A stretch of DNA of 62,000 bases from Cristatella mucedo (lineage: Eukaryota > Bryozoa > Phylactolaemata > Cristatellidae). Below, piece by piece: positions 52,954-62,000 of the stretch. The notes beneath the pieces were generated by a model. The model was given only the letters and a program-made list of their open reading frames with translations, had not been told where the DNA came from and made no database searches. The translations under genes and the position numbers were made by a program. Location: contig WPIO01000044.1 in assembly GCA_009760855.2 (NCBI GenBank), positions 1,030,001-1,092,000 of the forward strand. Direction: 5' to 3'. The first letter of the stretch is position 1, and every line of letters starts with the position of its first letter.

Positions 52954-54165
52954 CTCTGAAATATGGAGTACCTAAGGGCTCAGTGCTAGGTCCGGTTCTT
53001 TTCACGGTTTATACTCTCCCTCTTGCTGATGTGATTGCCAAGCACAATCTAGGCTTTCACTTCTATGCAGATGACACTCAGTTGTACCTTTGCTTTGATC
53101 CCTCCCAGCCTTCGAGCACCTCAAATTCTCTAAACTCACTAGCTGCATGCATTGATGACATCCGCACATGGATGGCAGCAAATTTTCTAAAACTTAACGA
53201 TGATAAAACTAACTTACTAGTTATGGGCAAACCCAGTGTGATTCAGAGATTAGAAAAGGCTGACTCTCAAAATTGGCTCTGCCAGCATCTCTCCAGTTGA
53301 ATCAGCTCGAAATCTAGGTGTCATATTCCAAAGCGACCTCTCGTTAGACGACCACATCAGCTCCACAGTCAAATCCGCCTATTTTCAGCTTCATAACATT
53401 GCTAAAATTCGGGCCTGTTTAGATAAAAATACCACGTCCAAGTTGGTCCATGCATTCGTGACATCTCGTCTCGACTTCTGCAACTCACTGCTCACTGGCC
53501 TACCAGCATGTGCGATCAGGCGATTGCAGCTGGTGCAAAACTCGGCAGCTAGGCTTGTCTGTCGTGAGCGTCGCAGTTGCCACATTACTCCACTTCTCGC
53601 CGACCTGCACTGGCTACCAGTCAAGCAACGGATTGACTTCAAGGTTTTGTCGCTCACTTTTAGGTCTCTTCATTCTATGGCTCCAGCCTATTTGTCAGAT
53701 ATACTACCCCATCAGGCTAAGCATCGTACCACCCGCTTTTCGGAATCCAACAGTCTAGAAATACCTCATACAAACCTGAAATCCTTTGGAGACCGTGCAT
53801 TTAGTTCATATGCTCCCAAAGCCTGGAACTCTCTCCCGACCTGCGTCAGAACATCCCCTGACCTGACCACATTTAAAAGGAACCTAAAAACACACCTATT
53901 TAGGACAGCATTTAGTGAGTTCCTGTGATTCGTCCTTCATGTGCTTATGCGTGCTGACACTGTGCATGCTGCCACTAACCACATTTGCATGCTGACCCTG
54001 TGCATGTCACCCCTAACCATATTATTCATTTCGTTTGTTTTTTCAAGCATGGTTTTACTTACCTTTCAATTGCATTTCACTTTACAGCAAATGTAAAGCG
54101 CCTAGAGAGAGATTAAGTTCTCCGAGGGCGCTTTATCAAGTGAATTATTATTATTATTAGTATTA
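52954..54165 (+). mobile_element. LINE-A copy inserted in a SINE-1
   Basis: It begins at motif B (TATGGAGTACCTAAGGGCTC, GVPKGSVLGP, with Lys where the 30957 copy has Gln), contains [12 protein letters not shown] and FLKLNDDKTNLLVMG, has a frame change near 53265-53300 (a missing base after QRLE), then the long open C terminus 53443-53928 ending KTHLFRTAFSEFL. The 3' untranslated region, hairpin and (TTA)n end at about 54160. The flanks carry ACCTC on both sides (52949-52953 and 54166-54170), a 5-bp target duplication. Confidence 0.92.
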
Positions 54166-54288
54166 ACCTCGGTCCCGAGTGAGTTGGTTCGAATCTTGCG
54201 GTGGGCAATCCTTTATTGCCGCTGCAAGCGGTGGTGATAGCCGTGAAGGCTCTTCTGTCGCTTAACAAAAGAGGCTGTTAAATCAGCA
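54166..54288 (+). mobile_element. SINE-1, 3' part
   Basis: ACCTCGGTCCCGAG, TTGGTTCGAATCTTGCGGTG (box B), GCAAGCGGTGGTGATAGCCG and GAGGCTGTTAAATCAGC complete the SINE-1 begun at 52908; the two parts sum to about 164 bp without the duplicated ACCTC. Confidence 0.9.
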
Positions 54289-55208
54289 TGCATTTTTTTA
54301 AAGGTACGCGTGACTTCGAGACCTAGACTCCGACATGAGAAGCACGTCTCAGCTCGCCGAGTGCTCCATCCAAGGGGAAGCCGCGAACTACTTACAACCC
54401 GGGAATGCGGAATTCTCGGGCACTCGATTTCGATCTCCTCCTCCCCCCCCCCGTAGCCGGCTCCTCGTGACCTTCCGTGATTGGCCATAGTGTCCAGGAA
54501 TGCCAGCCAACCGTGCTTCTTCGGGATGCGAGTACTGAGCTGCGGGGATCACTCCGCCCGCACTGGATTCTACGTGCGGACCGAGAGATTTTTTTCTTAC
54601 GTTACTACGTAAGGAGCATAGTCACCATCGTCCATCCTGCCCCTAGTCCAAATCAGTAAGAATTAGCAATCGGCTTTTGTCAAGCAGTCAATCTCCTACA
54701 AGCCTGCAATAGCAGTGGCAGGGCCACGCGGATTCTGCCAAAATGCTGCCTTTATCAAAGTGAGCCACCTTTCCTAATAAGTGAGAGAATATTGATAGTC
54801 TTATGCTGCGATTGATCTTAATTATTTCAAATAAGATATTTCAATTATTTGAGATATTTTATTTGGATCTGCAAATTGAATAAAAAATATTTTGACGCGT
54901 GAGAATAAAATAAATTAACATCAATCTGAAATGCCCTGCAAAGAAAGTGTTGGTTTTTAGCTCACTCTCACGGTTGCAGACAGTGCTGGGTGCTAAGGAC
55001 TTTATGGACACATCCAAAGGGGGGCGTGCTGGCAGACTGCTCGCCGACACACTACCTCGAGCCGCCTCACGATTGGCTGCCTCCGTCGCGGCGATCATGT
55101 AACCCCACGAAAAAAAGTCTTCTAAGTGGTACTGCTCTCAATGGTGGCCAGCGTTGTGTGCGCCTGCTGCTGCTGCCTCTGTAATCAGTGCATTGTCCGG
55201 CCACTAAT
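54289..55208. other. no recognised gene
   Basis: No domain-bearing ORF. A C run lies at 54444-54452 and AT-rich sequence at 54800-54920. Confidence 0.4.
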
Positions 55209-55212
55209 GTAT

Positions 55213-56869
55213 TGTAGCGCCCTGCTGGCTTTGGCTGAATTTTAGCGCGAACAAGAGCTGTTCGGCGGCGGGCTAGAGCCCCTTTGTCCTGGAGCAGTGA
55301 GCCAGAGAGGAGCGTCAGTGCGGTTAGAGAGGAAGCGCTTAAGAGCAAGCCAGGAAGCCCTCTGACCAGCGGTGGCGAGTCGGCCTTTGGAATTGGTCCG
55401 ATACCCGCGGGAGCGGCTGATCGATGTTGGCTGGCCTGTCAACCTTCGCCATCACTCCGTCCAAAAAGAATCGTCTGGAACCCATTCGCCATTCAAGCTG
55501 GACAGAGGGGACATTCCAGTGGCCTAGTGCCGGTATTAATTCCTCACCGTAATGGGCCATGGTGTCGGGCTCAATACCACTAAGCTCTTGCCCCATTGTC
55601 TCAGCCAAGTATTTAAGAGTCGAGTGACGCTCGCTCTGGGTCTTTTGCCTCGTGTCTTTTGTCTTTGGTCCGGCTCTGCGCCTCGACGCCGTCGGGCACT
55701 CGGGTCGGGCACTCGTTTCTCTAAAAGCGAGGGAGGAGGGCGGGCTGTCCGCCGACGATGGACGGAACAGAACGAGACAGCTCTAAGAGGATTCGGTGGA
55801 ACTCCACCGAAAACGGTCGTATCGCGCCCGGGCTGGCATTTTGTGTTCTTTCGTGTTTTGTGTGTTCGCGCTAGCACGTGGTCTCGGCATAGGGTTTTGC
55901 CGGTGCGAGCTAGCGTATTTGGCGTCTGTGGAGCCCTAGTTCTCCGGGTAGGGTTTGGGCTCTGGTTCGCGCTTCAGTGTGAAGTATTTCCTCCACAGGA
56001 GTGCTTGAGTTGGCGTGTGTGGAGTATTCCTGCCGCACTGGTGGAAACCGAGTTCTAGTTTCCGGTCAGGGTTTAGACTCTGGTTCAGGCTCCGTCTATT
56101 TGGGTCGTTTTCCATTATACTCGTAAGCAGCCCCAGTGTGGAGAAGTATTCCCTCCGCAAGAGTGCTCGAGGTGGCGTGTGTGAAGTATTCCTGCCACAC
56201 TGTTGGAAACCGAGTTCTAGTTCACCGGTCAGGGTTTAGACTCTGGTTCGGGCTCCGTCTATTTGGGTCGTTTCCCATTATACACATAAGCAGCCCCAGT
56301 GTGAAGAAGTATTTCCTCCGCAAGTGTGCTTGAGTTGGCGTGTGTGGAGTATTCCGGCCGCACTGGTGGAAACCGAGTTCTAGTTCACCGGTCAGGGTTT
56401 AGACTCCGGTATGCGCTTCAGTGCGGAGGAGTATTCCCTCCGCAAGAGTGTTTACGTTGGCGTGTTTGGGGTATTCCCTCGGCACAGGTGGGAACGGATT
56501 CCTAGTTCACCGGTTAGGGTTTAGGGTCCGGGTCGCGCTTAGTGTGGAGGAGTATTCCCTCCGCAAGAGTGTTGGTGCAGTTGAGAACGTGCGATGAGTG
56601 TGGAGATAAAGCTGAACTAGACGCGCAGCGACTTTGTGCGCTTGCGAATAAAGTTCAGTAAAATCCCCAATCTGTGTGTCTCGCTTTCCAATTCACGCCG
56701 CGGACTCACGACCCCGTTTAGTAACGGTAAGCAGGTCAGAGCCAGAAACGCTCGTTTCGTGGCGGCCAGCTTATTGCGCGTAGGCGGGCACCGAACGGCA
56801 TTAGGCGATAGGCTACGCCGCTAGGTAAGCGGCAGGTCAAGCTTACCCCGCCGAGCCTTCGGCGTTACA
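55213..56869 (+). mobile_element. solo LTR of an LTR retrotransposon (1657 bp)
   Basis: It starts TGTAGCGCC and ends GGCGTTACA, an inverted terminal match of 8 of 9 bases with TG...CA ends, and is flanked by GTAT on both sides (55209-55212 and 56870-56873), a 4-bp target duplication. AATAAA lies near the 3' end (56646-56651) followed by TCTGTGTGTCTCGCTTTCC, like the R/U5 part of a Gypsy-type LTR. There is no coding region, so a single LTR left by recombination is the simplest reading. Orientation follows AATAAA. GC-rich ORFs such as 55552-56058 lie inside it and are not genes. Confidence 0.75.
55906..56573. repeat. tandem repeats inside the solo LTR, 162- and 121-bp units
   Basis: The block GAGTTGGCGTGTGTGGAGTA ... 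AACCGAGTTCTAGTT ... GTCAGGGTTTAGACTC ... CCCTCCGCAAGAGTG recurs from 56007 (162 bp), 56169 (163 bp), 56332 (122 bp) and 56454 (about 120 bp), with a shorter relative before 56007. Long units carry an extra CCGTCTATTTGGGTCGTTT segment of about 41 bp. Confidence 0.9.
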
Positions 56870-56873
56870 GTAT

Positions 56874-59800
56874 GCCTAACTGCAGCATGCGATTGGGCAG
56901 TTGACTCGGAGCCGCGTCCGGCGTTTGATGTATGGGGATGTTGTCCGCCACAGCTGCATTCCCCCAACTTCGGTGAGTCAGCCAGCTCGTACATATGTAC
57001 GTGTGAGAGAATAAACCGAGAGTCTCGTTTTATCGCTCACATCCTCACTTGTGCCTCCGTGAGACTCCACTAGAACTGCCGCCGCCGAAGCTGAAGTAAT
57101 ACAAAACCAGCTTATACGCCGTGATGGGGAAAGGTCTACACCGAAATGGAAGAAAAGCAACAAAAAGGCGGCCCCATGTGCACTCTACCGACTATCGTAG
57201 ATACGTGCCACAACTGTGTGATTTCGGATCACCTTGGTGACCTAATGGTATGGCTTGTGTCCCCTTGGATCTTAAGGTCAAATTTTAGGCTGGTGGTGGG
57301 ATTTTTCGCCGTGTCATTTGGCAACAACCGTAACGAGGTGGACAGTTGACCTCCTACAGCTGGACGGCTGACTTCTTCTACAGCGGTGTAGGATGGATAG
57401 TGAGGACACCAACCACCATTGGTCTGGTTGAACGGGAGGATTCTGGTGGCTACAGGCAGTCAAACAAGCCCTGTGCCGATTATGCCCGTGAAAGCCACGT
57501 GAAAGTCTGATATCCCCACTTCAGTTTCCTGCCAGGTTACTAGGGAGTGACTACCAGTCTTACATAGCACCACAAAATATTTTCTATCTCACTCGTGCTT
57601 CAAAGTAAAGAAAATAGACCAGTACACCCATGAACGCTACTTATTCAACAAAGACAGGAATACATTTTGAAGTGTACTCATTTCTAAAGAGAAATCAGAC
57701 AAGTTGGCGTACTTTGGTTCCCAGCTAGTTAAAAAACCAAAACAGAATCGCATGTAGGATATACTTACAACGAAGTCGTGCAAAAAGTACCTTAAAAGCA
57801 CAGTACCGTGTGACTTTTCAAGATTAATGGTTATACTCTAAATTACTTTCACGAAGGAGCCACCAAACGTAGTTCTTCCGGCATTTTCTCAGCACTTTAT
57901 CCGTAGTAGCGGCCGGCTTTGATGCATGCTTCAGACAGCCAGGGGATGAAATGTCGAAGGTACTCTGGCTGCCGGCTCCTTATCTAGGGCTGCGACAAAA
58001 TGCTCCTTAAGGCCTAATTTGATTGGCAGTGATGGCTTCGACACCTTCCAGGGTCTAGCCGTGGCTCCCAACCCACAAGATTACTCGGTCCACTGCGGCC
58101 AGTCTCTCAGTGGTGGTACCAGGAGGTCCTGCTGTCCCGTAAAGCAAAGATAGCAAGGGAATGTTGTGACCTCGCCTTGGAGACCTGTCAGGGAAATGGC
58201 ACCACTTCCGTGTGTCGGATGACCTCTCAGCCCAACTCATTATACCTCAAGCGTGCAGCAAGGTTTCGACGCAGTTATCTTCCTCCCTGAGGTGCACTAA
58301 ATGAACTGGAGGAAGAGACGGGTACTTGCTCCCACAATGGAGCAGCATGGCTTTGAGGCACCTGTATGAGGTGTCAACGAAGAGTGAAATTTTGATCACA
58401 GTCGATTCCTATTGCCTTGCACAGCCTGGTTACAATGTGGCAGAAGCAGAGCACATCTTGACGGGAGAAAAGCTAGCCAGTAGCTTCTGCCTGATGTCTG
58501 ATCACGTTTGTGAGGTCTTTTTCGCTGCTGGAATTCTCTCCTCGGCACCTCCTCTGAGGTTGTCGTCCGAATCTACGTCTTCCTCGCTCTCTTCCTTGCT
58601 GCTCTCTTCGGAAGACGGCTGGTCTCTCTTCGCATAATTTGTTCGGAGACCTCAGGGTAGTGTGGAACCGGGTGATAAACAAAAGAAGGCTAGGATATGT
58701 TGTTGTAGCGAACTGCTGCAAATCCCTCGTTGGAAGCGTCAGCCAGGCAGAAGTATCATTTGCTTCAGGGATCAGTTTATTCCACTGAACTCTTGAGAAA
58801 GAAAACTTTCTGGCTTTTTCCCACTTTGTAGCGTTCAAAAAAACCAACTAACAGTGTGATGATGAATAAATACAATAATTTCACCCGTGATAACTTAATT
58901 TTGATCGCAACTAGTGGTTATATAAGATGGAACTTCGAACAAAGTATTTTCCATCTTATCTTCTAGAGCTTTCTTGCATATCTCGGATTAGAAATGAGTT
59001 GCCAGCATTTGTGCTGATCCCCGACAGGCATGTCAGCATATCTCGTGTCAGCATCACAAATCTTGTAAGTTGCTTCCACGGAATAATTTTTCGCTTGATA
59101 TATTGAAAATTGCAAAATACGCCTGTCGGATCCTTGCAGCCTCCTAATTACATCTCGTAAAAATGTAGATACTGTATATATTCACTTAGGCAGCTGGAAC
59201 TAAATTGAGCAGGTGTTATTGAGACTCCTGTATTTTTATTATCGGAACCTATTAATAAGGACGGCATTAATAATTGCAATGCATTATTTCGTTGAAAACA
59301 AGATCAAGATGAAACGCCGCTGACTTCGTCGAATGATTAAAAATAAAGGCGGATGCATAATTACAGAATGGTTTTACATTTTCCGTTGTAAAAGTTTGAT
59401 GGACTGATTGCGGTACGATTAATTAGTCTGATTACGCTCGAAACTACATTGTTTTAAATAAGATACGGATTTCTATTTAGCATCTGACTTTTGGCAATAG
59501 CTGTATCTGTAATGCTTTGGAAAAATAAAAATAACACTGCCCTGGTTACAAAAGCAGATTTTGGGGAATAGTGGCCATTTTGTATAATCTTTGCGTCAGT
59601 ACTATTGCTGCTCGTAGGCAACAGTGTCTCTCGTAAGTGTTGCCCACTAGCGAGGAGTAACCAGGACTAACCGACTGAAGCTCAGCTTACTAGAGCTAAA
59701 TGTCTGGGCAATTTTTTTGTCGCTTGTGTCTTCCTCTTGCTGCTCCCGAGCTGGAGGACACCTCAGCCTCCTGTTGGATTGATGTAAAGCCATGACGTCT

Positions 59801-60496
59801 CGAAGTAGATGCCTGCTTCTACTTTAGGTCAATATATTGGGTTGTCTCTAAATGGGCAGACCTGAGCTGCCATAATTGAAAGCTGGTCTGGGCAAGTAAG
59901 ATTAAGAATGAGATATTTGATGTATAGCATCCTACGCGAGCTTAAGTTCTTTCAAGCCACTTTAAATACGCTGCGAAAGAAGCATCAAAGTGCAGCCAGC
60001 TGCTTTTGCATTTAGTACCGTCGCCAAGTGGCACACTTTTTTGTGTGGCTAGAAGCCCAACAGGTCTGGCGAGCGAGAGCAGTTTCTTTTTCGGGCAGGA
60101 GGTTTAGGTGGCTGCTGCATACGAGATTTAAAATGGCTGCCGTCAGCCGAGAGATCGCCTTCAAGCCTAAGGCCAAATGGTTGGGTAGCCAAATGGCCCT
60201 CGTGGGTAGTTGCTGCCAAATGGCCCTCTTCCAATCAGCCCCGGCCCGTCGGCTCAGTCCGGCACCTTCAGACCCGTGTAGGGCTGCTAGAACGCTACAG
60301 AATGGTCCAAAGCAGCCAAGCCCTTCTCACTCTGACTGAGGGTCTGGACGGCTGTTGGTGAACTTTCGTCATCAGAGCCGACTCATTGCATAGGGACGGG
60401 GCCGAGCCTTTCTTAAGAACTCGATTACCTCCTGCGGTGCTCTAGTTCGAGAGAAGCCTTTTGATGCAAATTCTGTCTGCTTTCGTTTATTCATCT

Positions 60497-60499
<3 letters not shown>
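56874..60499. other. no recognised gene
   Basis: A 3.6-kb stretch, the longest unexplained one. ORFs at 58326-58637 (plus) and 58473-58847 (minus) overlap antisense; the latter ends in an Arg/Gln/Ser-rich tail and has no recognised domain. A decayed LINE-A tail may be present on the minus strand at 59927-59985 (CGAGCTTAAGTTCTTTCAAG). 60028-60339 (plus) contains repeated AAATGG CCC motifs without known homology. Confidence 0.35.
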
Positions 60500-60528
<29 letters not shown>

Positions 60529-61972
60529 TCACTTGATAAAGCGCCCTCAGAGAACTTAATCTCTCTCTAGGCGCTTTACATTTGCTGTAAAGTGAAATGC
60601 AATTGAATGGTAAGTAAAATCATGCTTGAAAAACAAACGAAATGAATAATATGGTTAGGGGTGACATGCACAGGGTCAGCATGCAAATGTGGTTAGTGGC
60701 AGCATGCACAGTGTCAGCACGCATAAGCACATCAAGGACGAATCACAGGGACCCACTAAATGCTGTCCTAAATAGGTGTGTTTTTAGGTTCCTTTTAAAT
60801 GTGGTCAGGTCAGGGGATGTTCTGACGCAGGTCGGGAGGGAGTTCCAGGCTTTGGGAGCATATGAACTAAATGCACGGTCTCCAAAGGATTTCAGGTTTG
60901 TATGAGGTATTTCTAGACTGTTGGATTCCGAAAAGCGGGTGGTACGATGCTTAGCCTGATGGGGTAGTATATCTGACAGATAGGCTGGAGCCATATAATG
61001 AAGGGACATAAAAGTGAGCGACAAAACCTTGAAGTCAATCCGTTGCTTGACTGGTAGCCAGTGCAGGTAGGCGAGAAGTGGAGTGATGTGGCAACTGCGA
61101 TGCTCACGACAGACAAGTCTAGCTGCCGAGTTTTGCACCAGCTGCAATCGCCTGATCGCACATGCTGGTAGGCCAGTAAGCAGTGAGTTGCAGAAGTCGA
61201 GACCGGATGTCACGAATGCATGGACCAACTTGGACGTGGTATCCTTATCTAAACAAGCCCGAATTTTAGCAATGTTGTGAAGCTGAAAATAGGCAGATTT
61301 GACTGTGGAGCTGATGTGGTCGTCTAACGAGAGGTCGCTTTGGAATATGATACCTAGATTTTGAGCTGATTCAACTGGAGAGATGCTGGCAGAGCCAATT
61401 TTGGGAGTCAGCCTTTCCAATCTCTGAATCACACTGGGTTTGCCCATAACTAGTAAGTTAGTTTTATCATCGTTAAGTTTTAGAAAATTTGCTGCCATCC
61501 ATGTGCGGATGTCATCAATGCAAGCAGCTAGTGAGTTGAGAGAATTTGAGGTGCTCGAAGGCTGGGAGGGATCAAAGCAAAGGTACAACTGAGTGTCATC
61601 TGCATAGAAGTGAAAGCCTAGATGGTGCTTGGCAATCACATCAGCAAGAGGGAGAGTATAAACCGTGAAAAGAACCGGACCTAGCACTGAGCCCTTAGGT
61701 ACTCCATATTTCAGAGGTACTTCAGATGATCTTTGTCCATTCACGTCAATGCTCCGGAGTCTCCCACTGAGATAGGACCTAAACCACTGCAGAGCAGTGC
61801 CAGTGATGCTCAGGCGAGATGAGAGGCGCTCTAGAAGAACTTTGTGATCGATGGTGTCAAAAGCTGCCGAAAGATCAAGCAAAACAAGCAGAGACACTCT
61901 ACCCATGTCTGCATTCCTAAGTAGGTCGCTGTATACCCTAAGCAATGCTGACTCTGTGGAGTGATTAGCTCT
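60500..61972 (-). mobile_element. LINE-A copy with a 400-codon open frame
   Basis: (AAT)n and the hairpin at 60500-60590, 3' untranslated region, then ORF 60743-61945 on the minus strand: LLDLSAAFDTIDH (motif A), GVPKGSVLGPVLFTVYT (motif B with Lys instead of Gln), [12 protein letters not shown] (motif C), FLKLNDDKTNLLVMG and the C terminus ending FRTAFSGSL. 5' truncation lies at about 61972, just upstream of motif A. Catalytic Asp residues of motifs A and C are present, but fingers and endonuclease are missing. Confidence 0.93.
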
Positions 61973-62000
61973 AATCTTTGAATTGCATTAAGGCCTGAAT

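Noticed and set aside
55552-56058. 168-codon plus-strand ORF
   Set aside because: It runs through the solo LTR and into its tandem repeats; composition-driven.
58326-58847. Overlapping 103- and 124-codon ORFs
   Set aside because: They are antisense to each other, with low-complexity Ser/Leu and Arg/Gln stretches and no domain.

Overview
The window looks like nuclear DNA from an invertebrate animal. There are no dense ORFs or operons. Genes are broken by long introns, microsatellites are abundant ((CT)n, (GT)n, (AT)n, (ACTC)n), and tRNA-derived SINEs, non-LTR retrotransposons, a Tc1-type DNA transposon remnant and solo-LTR-like insertions take up much of the sequence. A lophotrochozoan is my guess from the repeat-rich layout and gene types, but nothing here proves the phylum.

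The clearest host gene is a two-pore-domain (K2P) potassium channel on the minus strand. Exon 1 is 14499-13881 and exon 2 is 6945-6350. A 6.9-kb intron splits the first selectivity-filter glycine codon, and the joined product is 404 residues. The intron carries SINEs, LINE pieces, a (CT)n tract and a plus-strand stretch coding hydrophobic protein with a tentative XK-related resemblance. Just downstream of the channel, on the plus strand, is a tRNA-Tyr(GTA) gene (5490-5573) with an 11-nt intron and a T6 terminator. A second likely host gene is a minus-strand exon with a TIR-like domain at 47195-48297. A weak death-fold-like exon lies at 38947-39168 (+). A strongly GC/CpG-rich block at about 2640-4480 may be a promoter or first-exon region.

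The rest is mainly mobile DNA. I label two LINE families of the L2/CR1 type. LINE-A has a TTGTACCTTTG-type YADD region, a 3' hairpin with a TAAAGCGCC...GGCGCTTTA stem and a (TTA)n tail; main copies are at 17305-18180, 30957-32488, 52954-54165 and 60500-61972. LINE-B ends in an (ACATT)n tail; main copies are at 18310-20435, 25369-26200, 29003-29525, 44612-45650 and a broken copy at 30858-33240. SINE-1 (about 160 bp, tRNA head, own body) has about a dozen copies. SINE-2 (tRNA head) carries the same 3' hairpin as LINE-A, so LINE-A is its likely enzymatic partner. The families are nested in each other in several combinations, which gives a relative history of activity.

Layout: 1-5 kb LINE edge, 110-bp duplication and CpG-rich block; 5-14.5 kb tRNA-Tyr and the K2P gene; 14.5-17 kb non-coding with a 16-bp minisatellite; 17-34 kb LINE/SINE/Tc1 mosaic; 34-44 kb microsatellites and SINEs with one weak exon; 44-46.6 kb nested LINEs; 47-48.3 kb TIR-like gene; 50-57 kb LTR-like insertions and a LINE-A inside a SINE; 57-60 kb no recognised feature; 60.5-62 kb LINE-A.
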